Shown piece after piece: positions 17,267 through 25,053 of a stretch of 64,000 nucleotides of DNA; within the stretch, counting starts at the first letter, position 1, and every line of letters begins with the position of its first letter. The notes under the pieces are model-generated. The model was not told where the DNA came from. It saw only the letters and a list, made by a program, of their open reading frames with translations, and made no database searches. The stretch lies in assembly GCF_006334925.1 (NCBI RefSeq), contig NZ_VDHJ01000005.1:1-64000 (forward strand). The letters are read 5' to 3'. The stretch comes from Corynebacterium tapiri (GTDB taxonomy: Bacteria > Actinomycetota > Actinomycetes > Mycobacteriales > Mycobacteriaceae). The position numbers and the translations under genes were made by a program.

Positions 17267-17836
17267 TTGTCAGCCTCACAAGCCCTCACTATTCGCCTGC
17301 TCATTCGATCCGCCCTCGCGGACATCGAGCTGGAACCCGCCCGAGTGATCCAAGCAGTCGAAGACGGATACATGACACTGCAAGAGGGCAACTCCGGGTG
17401 CCCAACCAAGATGGTGATCGACCGGTCCGTCGCCAACCGCGACTCCATCGCCTTTTCCATATTGTGCTTCGATGGCCGCCGCGACCTCGTGGGGTATAAG
17501 ACCTCTTACCGGCACGGCATCGACAATCCAGACACGTACGACACGACCATCAGCCTCTACGACGAGCACGGAACTCCCTACGCGCTGATGGTCGGTGGCA
17601 CGGCGGGTGCGGCCGTGCACGAAGGTCTGCGTCACCTGCAGGATTACCCACCGAACACCACTATGGTGGCGATTGGTTGCGACACTGGGGAGAAATACCT
17701 CGACACCGTCTTTAACGACACCTGGCTGCAGTCCCACCAGCTGCACTCTGAGCCGGTCGAGCGCCAGGTAGTGGGCATGTTTGAGGCCTACCGCGATTCG
17801 CACGCCATCTCCTGCGCTGAGGTGATGGTCGCGTGA
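17267..17836 (+). CDS. Chimeric SbnB-like/SbnA-like protein (probable fused gene remnant)
   Basis: About 189 aa. Residues 1-110 resemble the substrate-binding half of ornithine cyclodeaminase-family enzymes such as SbnB (VEDGYMTLQEGNSGCPTKM, VGYKTSYRHG, SLYDEHGTPYALMV). Residues 111-160 resemble the C-terminus of SbnA/cysteine-synthase-like PLP enzymes (GGTAGAAVHEGL, GCDTGEKYLDTVFNDTWL). The NAD-binding domain of the first and the PLP-lysine domain of the second are both missing, so neither known reaction seems possible. SbnA and SbnB together make 2,3-diaminopropionate for siderophores. TTG 17267 is chosen because AAGGA precedes it; ATG 17201 lies inside the operator. The stop overlaps the MATE gene by 4 bp. 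Confidence 0.7.
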   Translation: MSASQALTIRLLIRSALADIELEPARVIQAVEDGYMTLQEGNSGCPTKMVIDRSVANRDSIAFSILCFDGRRDLVGYKTSYRHGIDNPDTYDTTISLYDEHGTPYALMVGGTAGAAVHEGLRHLQDYPPNTTMVAIGCDTGEKYLDTVFNDTWLQSHQLHSEPVERQVVGMFEAYRDSHAISCAEVMVA

Positions 17837-19272
17837 GTTCGACGACCACGAGCTACCGGGAGGTCTATTCCCTGGCCCTGCCCATCGCGGGTGTGCAACT
17901 GGCGGGCGTGGCGCTGACCACGACCGACGTGCTGATGCTGCAGACCCTCGGGGTGGTGGCTATCGCCGGTGGTGGTTTGGCCATGCAGTTCTATAACCAG
18001 ATCCGGACGATGTGCGTGGGCATGGTCACAGCAGGGGGCAACCTGGTCGCGGAAGCCGCCGCCGAGCGGGAGCGGGAGCAGGAGCAGCAAGCGCAGGACC
18101 ACGCGCGGAAGGGTACCGCCCCCGCGACCTCGCCAACCGACTCCCCGGGTACGGAGAAAATCCGCCAGGCCGTGCGCAGCTGCATGGCGGTGGGAACGGT
18201 CACGGCCCTGGTCGGTGCACTACTCGTGATCGCCTTGGGCGCCCTGGTTTTGGTGCTGCCGGTCGATGACGCCGTATCCCGCCTGACCTTCGCGATGACC
18301 CTGACGCTCGCGCCGGGGCTGATCCCCATGATCTGGCTCAACGTACTTCGCCAGTTCGCCGTGGGTATGCGCCGCCCCGGCTCCTTGCTGGTGGTCACCC
18401 TCATCTCCATCGCGGTCAATGCGGGCGCGAACGCGGCGCTGCTGTGGCTGGTACATTCCCTGGGCTGGGGCCCGGCGTGGGGTGTGGCGGGCATCGGCCT
18501 GTCAACCACGCTGGTGCAGATCTTCACCTTGGCGGCCTTCGCCCGCACCTTGCGCCGCGATAGTTCCCTCGGTCAGTTCTTCGCCGTCATTCCCCGCCGG
18601 GAAGACGCCGCCTGCATCCGCGACCTCGTCCGCCTGGGCGTGCCCGTCTCCCTGACATACGGGTCGGAGGCGGCTATCACCACCATCGCGGGCCTGGCGA
18701 TGGGCCTGGTCAGCCCGGCCATGCTTGCCGCGCACACGGTGGTTAACCAGCTGGCGTACATCGTCTACCAGGTGTGCATCGGCTTCTCGCACGGTGGATC
18801 CGTCCTGGTCAGCCGCGCCCGCACCGCCGGTCGCGCGGCAGTAGGCAGTGTGGCCCGCCGGGTGATGATCTCCGTGGGCATCTACCTCGCCGTTGTCGGC
18901 GTGGTTTGGTTGGCTCTCGGCCGTTTTGTCGTGTGGCTCTTCCTCACCGACGCCACCCCAGACACCCTGCACATCGCCACCCTATTGCTGTGCCTGGCCG
19001 TGGCGCAACAGTTCGCCAAGGGCTCACAAAACGTCCTGGTGGGCCTGCTCCGCGGTGTAAAGGACACGACTTCCGGTCTCAAGGCCACGCTGTGGGGCTA
19101 TTGGCTAGTGGGCGTGCCAGCGCTGCTGCTCCTGGGGCTCGGCCTCGACTGGGAGGGCTACGGCGTGTGGCTCGGCCTGATCCTGGGCTTCGGAACCACC
19201 GCCGTGTTGCTGGCCCGAGCTTTCGCGCGCCGCTTGTCCGAGGTGCCGGAAGGGGACGCAGCCATGACCTGA
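17833..19272 (+). CDS. MATE-family efflux transporter
   Basis: A 479-aa protein with about 12 transmembrane helices in two homologous halves (LALPIAGVQLAGVALTTTDVLMLQTLG near the N-terminus; LGVPVSLTYGSEAAITTIAGLAMG near residue 275). A hydrophilic, charged insert at residues 75-115 looks cytoplasmic. MATE proteins export small molecules using Na+ or H+. Translational coupling (GTGA) to the SbnB/SbnA-like gene and the shared iron-regulated promoter suggest it exports a siderophore or precursor. That role is inferred from context only. Confidence 0.88.
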   Translation: MSSTTTSYREVYSLALPIAGVQLAGVALTTTDVLMLQTLGVVAIAGGGLAMQFYNQIRTMCVGMVTAGGNLVAEAAAEREREQEQQAQDHARKGTAPATSPTDSPGTEKIRQAVRSCMAVGTVTALVGALLVIALGALVLVLPVDDAVSRLTFAMTLTLAPGLIPMIWLNVLRQFAVGMRRPGSLLVVTLISIAVNAGANAALLWLVHSLGWGPAWGVAGIGLSTTLVQIFTLAAFARTLRRDSSLGQFFAVIPRREDAACIRDLVRLGVPVSLTYGSEAAITTIAGLAMGLVSPAMLAAHTVVNQLAYIVYQVCIGFSHGGSVLVSRARTAGRAAVGSVARRVMISVGIYLAVVGVVWLALGRFVVWLFLTDATPDTLHIATLLLCLAVAQQFAKGSQNVLVGLLRGVKDTTSGLKATLWGYWLVGVPALLLLGLGLDWEGYGVWLGLILGFGTTAVLLARAFARRLSEVPEGDAAMT

Positions 19273-19434
19273 CCCCCCAATTCAAGAGGGCAACCTCCGA
19301 GTCCTCCGGCTCCGCGGGCCGCCCCCCTCTTAACCGTCAATCAACCTACCTGCGCACGTTGGGGCAGTGGCCCCAGATGCGTTCCCGCTGCCGGGTCACC
19401 GGCACGGATACACACGAAGAAGGATGACAACACC

Positions 19435-20700
19435 ATGATGTTCAATGATGTGGCGTCGGCGCTAACGTTCCGGCACCCCGCACACCTCCCCGCAGCCCAC
19501 ACAGCGGGAGCCCAAAACAGGCCAGGTCAAACCACGTGGCTGCGAGTGGTGATCGCTGCGATCACCGCGCTGGCCGTGCTCCTACTCACCGCATGCTCCG
19601 ACGGGGGCGAAAATGGCAACGGGGACAAGGCAAAGGGGCCAACCCGCGTGGTCGTGGACGCCATGGGCCGCGAAGTGACGGTGCCGCAGAAGGTCGATCG
19701 CATCCTCATGGGCGGGCAGAAGATGCTGTACACCACAGCACTGCTCAACAAGGACAACCCCACGGACAAGATCGTGGCATGGCCCGAAGACCTCAAAGAA
19801 AACGACAAGGCCACCTACGACCGCTACGCGGAAAAGTTCCCGCAGGTCAAGGACATCTCCACCACCGGCGAAATCTACAACAACACCATGTCCTTAGAGC
19901 AGGCGCTGGAATCCCGCCCAGACGTCTTCGTGCTCAACGCCGGTGTATTTGACGCCGCCAAGGACGCGGGCATCATCGACGGCCTGGAGAAGGCCGGCGT
20001 TCCGACCGTGACCGTCGACTACTTCGTGGACCCTGTGAAGAACACCGTGCCCAGCATCCGACTGATGGGGCAGCTCATGGGCCGCGAGCAGGACGCCGAG
20101 GAGTTCATAAAGTACTACGAGGCGAAGGTGAACATGGTCACCGAGCGCCTCGAGCAAGCCAAGGCAGAGCCCACCCCGACCTTCCTGTGGCGCGCACCTG
20201 GTTACTTCGACTGCTGCTCCACCTTTGCCAAGTCCAACCTGGCGGAGATCGTGGAACTCGCCGGCGGCGACAACCTAGGCAACAGCATGATCGACGCCAA
20301 GCAGGGCCAGGTCTCCCCGGAAGCGCTGGCGGGCAAGAACCCCGAGGTCATCATCGCCACCGGCGCCGACTGGGCGCAGGGCAAAACCCCGGTGAAGCCC
20401 GGTTCCTACGTGTCGCTGGGCTACAGCGAGGCCCCGGAGAAGGCCGCCGCCGACCTCCGCGCAGTCGTGGACAAGCAGCCGGCCGTGCGGGAAACCGACG
20501 CAGTGAAGAACAACCGCACCTTCGCCGCGTGGCATCACTTCTACGACTCGCCCTATAACTTCCTGGCCGTGGAGATGTTCGCCAAGGCCATGCACCCCGA
20601 ACTGTTCGAGGACATCGACCCGCAGCGTGAAGTCCGCGAGCTGCATGAGCAGTTCCTGCCCATCGAGGCCTCCGGCACCTTCTGGACTGGTTTGCAGTGA
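19435..20700 (+). CDS. Iron-siderophore/corrinoid-type ABC substrate-binding lipoprotein
   Basis: A 421-aa solute-binding protein (PF01497 fold) with an unusually long 35-residue N-terminal extension before the hydrophobic segment and the lipobox LLTAC (Cys about 54). The domain starts at TRVVVDAMGREVTVPQKVDRIL and includes a CC pair at YFDCCSTF. AAGGATGACAACACC precedes ATG 19435; an adjacent ATG at 19438 is equivalent. The 162-bp gap after the MATE gene holds no ORF I can support. It forms an operon with the permease and ATPase, and the ligand is probably the ferric siderophore linked to the upstream genes. Confidence 0.88.
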   Translation: MMFNDVASALTFRHPAHLPAAHTAGAQNRPGQTTWLRVVIAAITALAVLLLTACSDGGENGNGDKAKGPTRVVVDAMGREVTVPQKVDRILMGGQKMLYTTALLNKDNPTDKIVAWPEDLKENDKATYDRYAEKFPQVKDISTTGEIYNNTMSLEQALESRPDVFVLNAGVFDAAKDAGIIDGLEKAGVPTVTVDYFVDPVKNTVPSIRLMGQLMGREQDAEEFIKYYEAKVNMVTERLEQAKAEPTPTFLWRAPGYFDCCSTFAKSNLAEIVELAGGDNLGNSMIDAKQGQVSPEALAGKNPEVIIATGADWAQGKTPVKPGSYVSLGYSEAPEKAAADLRAVVDKQPAVRETDAVKNNRTFAAWHHFYDSPYNFLAVEMFAKAMHPELFEDIDPQREVRELHEQFLPIEASGTFWTGLQ

Positions 20701-21833
20701 TAGGAAGTGAGGCGACATACCTAAAAGGCACAGCGGAGGACGCTGCCAAACGCATTGTGGAGAACGCGACAACCGGTGCGGCAGAGGACGGCCCGCAACC
20801 CCAGTGGTACCAACGTTCCCTACGGAGGAAGTGGCTGGTCATCGGGATTCTTGCCGTAGCGCTGCTGGGGGCATCCCTCATGGACTTCCTCCTTGGCGGC
20901 GGCAGTATGCCCGCCAATGAGGTGCTCTACACGTTGACGCATCCCGGGGAGGCCCGGGCTATTGACCGGCAGATTGTCTTTGACATCCGCCTGCCCATGA
21001 CCGTGACCGCGATACTCGTGGGCGGTGCCCTGGCGGCGGCGGGCTCCCAGATGCAGACCATCTTGGGCAACCCCTTGGCAGAGCCCTACACCTTGGGAGT
21101 TTCCGCGGCCGCCGGCTTCGGAGCAGCTCTGGCCACCGTCACCGGCTTCACCGCAGCGGGGCTGGGCGCGGCCCTGGGTATGGCCGGAACCGCGTGGCTT
21201 TTCGCCATGCTGGCCTGCGGAATCATCCTGGTGTTCTCCCGCCTGCGCGGGCCCGGGGCGGAGTCCATGATCCTGCTGGGTATCGCCATCGTGTTCTTCT
21301 TCGATGCGCTTTTGGCCCTGATGCAGTACCTCGCCTCGGAGACTCAGTTGGAGCAGGTGGTGTTCTGGACGATGGGCAGCCTCACACGCTCCTCCTGGAC
21401 GCAGATTGCCCTGTTAGGCGCGATTATGGCCGTTGGCCTGCTGTTTTTCTACCGCAATTCGTGGACGCTCACTGCGTTCCGCATGGGCGACGACCGCGCC
21501 CGTGCCTTGGGTGTGAAGGTGGATCGGATGCGGGCGCTGACGCTCGTGGCTGTCTCCTTCATGGCCGCCACCGCGGTGTCCATGGCGGGCACGATCGGCT
21601 TCATCGGCCTGGTGGGTCCCCACGTGGCGCGGCTGCTGGTGGGTGAGGATCAGCGTTACTTCCTCACCGCATCCACGCTGGCCGGTTCACTGCTTCTGGT
21701 GGCGGCTTCGGCCGTGTCCAAGGTGATTCAGCCCGGAGTGATCCTGCCGGTCGGCATCATCACCGCCATCGTTGGCGTGCCTGTGTTCGTCCTCATCATC
21801 GCCGGGCAGAGGAGGCAATCGTGGCGTTCCTAG
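20697..21833 (+). CDS. FecCD-family ABC transporter permease
   Basis: A 378-aa integral membrane permease. A 40-residue cytoplasmic N-terminus precedes about nine helices, and the hallmark segments GNPLAEPYTLGVSAAAGFGAAL and GLVGPHVARLLVGEDQRYFLTAS are intact. It is the only permease of this importer, so it probably works as a homodimer. GTG 20697 overlaps the preceding stop by 4 bp, indicating coupling. The 3' end overlaps the ATPase gene by 13 bp. Confidence 0.92.
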   Translation: MIGSEATYLKGTAEDAAKRIVENATTGAAEDGPQPQWYQRSLRRKWLVIGILAVALLGASLMDFLLGGGSMPANEVLYTLTHPGEARAIDRQIVFDIRLPMTVTAILVGGALAAAGSQMQTILGNPLAEPYTLGVSAAAGFGAALATVTGFTAAGLGAALGMAGTAWLFAMLACGIILVFSRLRGPGAESMILLGIAIVFFFDALLALMQYLASETQLEQVVFWTMGSLTRSSWTQIALLGAIMAVGLLFFYRNSWTLTAFRMGDDRARALGVKVDRMRALTLVAVSFMAATAVSMAGTIGFIGLVGPHVARLLVGEDQRYFLTASTLAGSLLLVAASAVSKVIQPGVILPVGIITAIVGVPVFVLIIAGQRRQSWRS

Positions 21834-22612
21834 CTGACAGTCACTGTGGCGATTCACCCGTCGCCGTTTCAGTGCGCGGTGTGGGGTTTTCTTATGGTGG
21901 TGCTGGACAGGCCCCCATTTTGTCCGACGTCACCTTGCCCGACATGCACTCCGGTACAGTTACCGCGCTGGTCGGACCCAATGGAGCCGGGAAATCGACC
22001 CTCCTGCGCTGTATCGCGGGGTTGGAGAAGCACGACGGCGACGTGCAGGCTGATAAGGCGTTGTACCTGCCGCAGGACCCGCCACCGGTCAGTTCCCTGA
22101 CGGTGTACGAAAGCGTGCTCCTCGCCAGGCAGCAGTCTTTCAAGGGCTTTGCCGGTTTCCGCGTGGGCCGCGTGGCTCGGCGCGACGTGGAGGCCACGGT
22201 GGAGATGCTGGGGCTGGAGAGGTTTGCGTCGCGAACAATGGCGCAGCTGTCCGGAGGGCAACGGCAACTCGTCAGCTTCGCGCAGGCGGTGGTGCGCAAG
22301 CCAACTGCGCTGCTACTCGACGAGCCCACGAGCGCGCTAGACCTACGTAATCAGCTGCTGCTGCTGAGTCGGATCAGGGACTACGCGCGGGAGATCCCTT
22401 CCGCCGTGGCGATGACAGTGCACGACCTGGGGCATGCCGCGCGGTTTAGCGATTGCGTGGTGGTGCTGGCCGGCGGAAAAGTGCACTCCGCGGGGCAGCC
22501 CCGCGAGGTGATCACCGAGGAGATGCTGCGCGACGTATACGGCGTGAGCGCGACGGTGCAGGACACCGCCGATGGGGGGTTGGCGGTGGAGGCATCTAGG
22601 GCGCTGTGGTGA
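21821..22612 (+). CDS. Iron-siderophore ABC transporter ATP-binding protein
   Basis: A 263-aa ATPase. It has Walker A GPNGAGKST near residue 53, the LSGGQRQL signature near 145, Walker B LLLDEPTSALD and the switch His in MTVHDLGHAARF. The region between Walker A and the Q-loop is shorter than in FecE (no GRL-type arm). GTG 21821 has GAGGAGG upstream within the permease gene. It completes the second importer; the next sequence is pseudogene on the opposite strand, only 4 bp beyond the stop. Confidence 0.93.
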   Translation: MAFLADSHCGDSPVAVSVRGVGFSYGGAGQAPILSDVTLPDMHSGTVTALVGPNGAGKSTLLRCIAGLEKHDGDVQADKALYLPQDPPPVSSLTVYESVLLARQQSFKGFAGFRVGRVARRDVEATVEMLGLERFASRTMAQLSGGQRQLVSFAQAVVRKPTALLLDEPTSALDLRNQLLLLSRIRDYAREIPSAVAMTVHDLGHAARFSDCVVVLAGGKVHSAGQPREVITEEMLRDVYGVSATVQDTADGGLAVEASRALW

Positions 22613-22616
22613 CGCG

Positions 22617-23185
22617 CTACATCCGGTAGAGGGCCTTGCGCTGGAACTTCGGGTCGCAGGTCACCAGAACGCCCAGGCTGCGGAAGACGCTCTCGTCCAC
22701 AGAGCTCAGGATGGTGGTGACGTGGACATCGCAGCCCCGCAGGTTCTTGACCTGCTCAAGCGCGCGGGCGGCCTCCGGGTTTGTCTTTGCGGGCACGCTC
22801 AGGGCGATGAGTACTTCGTCGGTGTGCAGGCGGGGGTTCCGGCTGCCAAGTTCCTTCGTCTTGAGGGGCTGGATCGGGGTGATGGACCCGGGAAAGCAGG
22901 TGCACGTCGTGATCCACGCAGGCCAGGTGGTTGAGGGCGTTGAGCAGCATGGCCGAGGAGCACCCCAGGAGTTCGCTGGTCCGCTCGGTGATGATGGTTC
23001 CGTCGGACAGCTCGATCGCAGCGCCGGGGTTGTCTGTCCGCTGTTCCACCTCCCGCGCCGGGGCTACGACCGTGCGGCCGGCGGGGTTAACACCAGCCTT
23101 GGTCATCACCGTCGCCGCTCGGTCGGACTGGGTGGAGTCAAGGCCACCCCGCCGGGACTGCTGCGGGTTTAGGTGACAGTTGTTT
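22617..23185 (-). pseudogene. DUF1846-family protein, C-terminal remnant, frameshifted
   Basis: On the minus strand, two frames together encode the C-terminus of a DUF1846 protein. The upstream part (about 23110 to 22900) reads [20 protein letters not shown] and [12 protein letters not shown]. After a frameshift near 22895 the other frame reads [20 protein letters not shown], then [24 protein letters not shown] and [19 protein letters not shown], to the stop at 22617. Intact members are about 500 aa, so roughly two thirds of the N-terminus is missing. The break lies next to an IS256-type fragment. Upstream of AAIELSDG the sequence is further eroded. Confidence 0.8.
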
Positions 23186-23314
23186 TTAGACCTTGGTGGA
23201 CAGGATCTGGTTGGTGAAGCCTTGGAGCATCTGGCGCATCAGGTCTGGGGAGGCTTGGGACAGCAGGTCGTCGAGGTAGGCGGTCGGGTCGATATAACTG
23301 GGGCCAGCGACCAT
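23186..23314 (-). mobile_element. IS256-family transposase remnant (N-terminal 42 codons)
   Basis: A 42-codon ORF from ATG 23314, with GAGGA upstream, reads YIDPTAYLDDLLSQASPDLM and then RQMLQGFTNQILSTKV before TAA. This matches in style the N-terminus of Mutator/IS256-family transposases (usually about 400 aa), which continue with ADTVCGA after QILSTQ. Everything after codon 42 is missing, and DUF1846 pseudogene sequence follows directly. The element's outer end may lie near 23450-23470, but I cannot define its terminal repeat. Confidence 0.7.
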
Positions 23315-23519
23315 CGTGGGTTGTCCTCAAGAGGAGAGGTAAGAGTTGATTCGAAAGGTACTGTGGTGGTCGCCCACGTCGTTGATGGGGGCGTCACCGG
23401 CAGCTACAGATACACCACGCTAACGGACGCAACCGCACACCTCAGCGTTCACACACGTTTGAAACTGACTCAGAGTTTTCAAAGATTCACCACTCTTTGG
23501 GAACGTTGGTGTTTAACCT

Positions 23520-23583
23520 GGGGTTAAAGGGTAAAAACGGATGCGGACGCATTCCTGCGCCATCCCTTTACTTCTTTAACCCC
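23520..23583. repeat. Inverted repeat GGGGTTAAAG / CTTTAACCCC
   Basis: Perfect 10-bp arms at 23520-23529 and 23574-23583, with an inner palindrome GATGCGGACGCATT. A further TTTAACC at 23512-23518 pairs with the left arm. The repeat lies between the IS remnant and the end of the lipoprotein gene. There is no T-run. It may be a terminator for the minus-strand lipoprotein gene or part of the mobile-element scar. The remaining bases of 23315-23608 contain no gene. Confidence 0.5.
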
Positions 23584-23608
23584 GAACGGCTCCAATTAGG
23601 GTGACACG

Positions 23609-24322
23609 CTAACCAGTGGGTGGAACGTCACCGGTCATGACGACCTTGCCTGCATCGAAGTCCCATGCGAACTCCGCATAAGTTTCGCCGCTATGTTCAG
23701 CGGTGGTCTCACCGGGTCGTCGCCAGTGGTACGTGACCGCAACGACGCTGTCACTCAGACGGTCAACAGATGGAGCGAACCCATAGGCGTCCTTCGTTGC
23801 CGTGCCAAGGTAGCGGCCATGATGGAAGAGCATGATGTGATAAGGAGATGAAGCCGTCCCGCCACGAACCGTTACCGCGATCGCAGACAAGGGTGCGCAA
23901 TCGTCGTAACTGAAGGTGTTAGCGTGCTCAGTAGTCCACTCCCAGCCGGGTGTGGACTGAGCCACCTCCCCGATCCAACGACTCGCGGCCTGTTCTCCGG
24001 TAAGACCGGAGCACTGCTGTTCCTGGCCAGCATTGTCCTGCCCGTTGTTTTCCGACGCGCCACCCGTTGCACCGTTGGCACCAACGGTGGGGTTCGGCTC
24101 CACGGAGGAAGAAGGTGTGGACCGGTCGCTCTCCGCGGGGTTCGCGGAGCTGATCACTGACGAGGACTGAACGGTTGTTGGTTGCTCTTGGGAAGCGACC
24201 TGCCGGTCGCCATCGTCCTGCGAGCACGCCGTCAAACCAAGCATCGCTAAAGCGAGCGGCACAGAGGAGATGACCGCACTGGTGCGCCGGAAACCACCTG
24301 GGTGGTGTTTAGTAAGACTCAT
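23609..24322 (-). CDS. LppP/LprE-type lipoprotein
   Basis: A 237-aa exported lipoprotein. The signal ends in the lipobox LTAC (Cys about 33), followed by a 65-residue Ser/Asn/Gly-rich linker. The C-terminal domain contains CSGLTGEQAA, a DDCAPLSAIAV segment and the HIMLFHHGRYLGTATKDAYGF stretch typical of the LppP/LprE family of mycobacteria and corynebacteria (function unknown). Two cysteines in the domain probably pair. ATG 24322 is chosen because AAGGA lies 7 nt upstream; a TTG directly before it is less likely. Confidence 0.82.
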   Translation of the reverse strand: MSLTKHHPGGFRRTSAVISSVPLALAMLGLTACSQDDGDRQVASQEQPTTVQSSSVISSANPAESDRSTPSSSVEPNPTVGANGATGGASENNGQDNAGQEQQCSGLTGEQAASRWIGEVAQSTPGWEWTTEHANTFSYDDCAPLSAIAVTVRGGTASSPYHIMLFHHGRYLGTATKDAYGFAPSVDRLSDSVVAVTYHWRRPGETTAEHSGETYAEFAWDFDAGKVVMTGDVPPTG

Positions 24323-24602
24323 CAAGCATTCCTTCCGCTCTGGGCATCCCGCCTACCTACAAGTTAACGCAAGTTCCACTGCAATTTGTGAAATATTGCG
24401 GTGGCCACAGCCTTGAGAATCACCACGATCATTGTGACGAGAATCGTCGTTCGCTGATCCATCATTTGGGAGTAGGCCGAGCGCTTGCCCCACGCCCCTT
24501 CGCGCCTACGCAATGAGGATTCCCCAGCTTCAGATGTAAGGAGTTCCAGCAAAGAATAGAGCCACCCCAGGAACGTCTAACCCCAGCCAATGGCCCCCAT
24601 CA

Positions 24603-24627
24603 GAGCACCGCTGCGAGAGCGGTGCTC
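24603..24627. other. Perfect 10-bp hairpin in the gap before tRNA-fMet
   Basis: GAGCACCGCT - GCGAG - AGCGGTGCTC. It lies in the 535-bp stretch 24323-24857, which has no convincing gene. A 62-codon TTG ORF (24364-24552, minus) with one hydrophobic segment is the best candidate there and I do not accept it. The hairpin lacks a T-run; its role is unknown. Confidence 0.4.
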
Positions 24628-24804
24628 AGGGATAGGGAATTTGGTGTACACGACATCACTATTGCCCCGCTTCCGCCTTGCGCTGTCTTCGGCGATGAGC
24701 CGGCAGTCTGTGGAGGATCACGAGTCACGACGCCGTGCATATCCACCGCGCTGTTACCCCCGCGCGCTAATCGTTTCACTTAACCCGCAAACTCTTCCGG
24801 CGAG

Positions 24805-24843
24805 CGAGAAAAACGAAACCCCCTCTACCGCAGTGGAGGGGGT
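24805..24843 (-). terminator. Terminator after tRNA-fMet
   Basis: 8-bp stem ACCCCCTC / GAGGGGGT (24818-24825 with 24836-24843), followed on the minus strand by TTTCGTTTTTC. It starts 14 bp beyond the tRNA 3' end. Confidence 0.85.
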
Positions 24844-24857
24844 GCCGTTGAAGAAAT

Positions 24858-24934
24858 TGGTAGCGGGGGCAGGATTCGAACCTACGACCTCTGGGTTATG
24901 AGCCCAGCGAGCTACCGAGCTGCTCCACCCCGCG
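24858..24934 (-). tRNA. Initiator tRNA-fMet (CAT)
   Basis: 77 nt including encoded CCA. The acceptor strand CGCGGGG faces CCCCGCT, leaving an unpaired C1-U72 position as expected of initiators. The anticodon stem-loop CTGGG-CTCATAA-CCCAG has the three consecutive G-C pairs that mark initiator tRNA. The T-arm is GTAGG-TTCGAAT-CCTGC. Confidence 0.95.
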
Positions 24935-25053
24935 TCGGGTGATTTCTTCATTCACCGTTGCGCAACCTGATGTTTAACATCCGGCGTCGGCAACGGGATT
25001 AACTATAGGGGTTATCCCGTTGGCACGCCAAATCGCCAGGTCAACCCGAGTTT

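Noticed and set aside
19273..19434. Cobalamin riboswitch before the second binding-protein gene
   Set aside because: A GGCAGTGGCC stretch recalled the B12 box, but it is in the wrong orientation and no other riboswitch elements are present.
24364..24552. 62-codon minus-strand ORF with one hydrophobic stretch
   Set aside because: TTG start without ribosome-binding site, no known homologue, in a gap that otherwise has no coding character.
24858..24934. Elongator tRNA-Met or tRNA-Ile (CAT)
   Set aside because: The C1-U72 mismatch and three G-C pairs in the anticodon stem identify the initiator.
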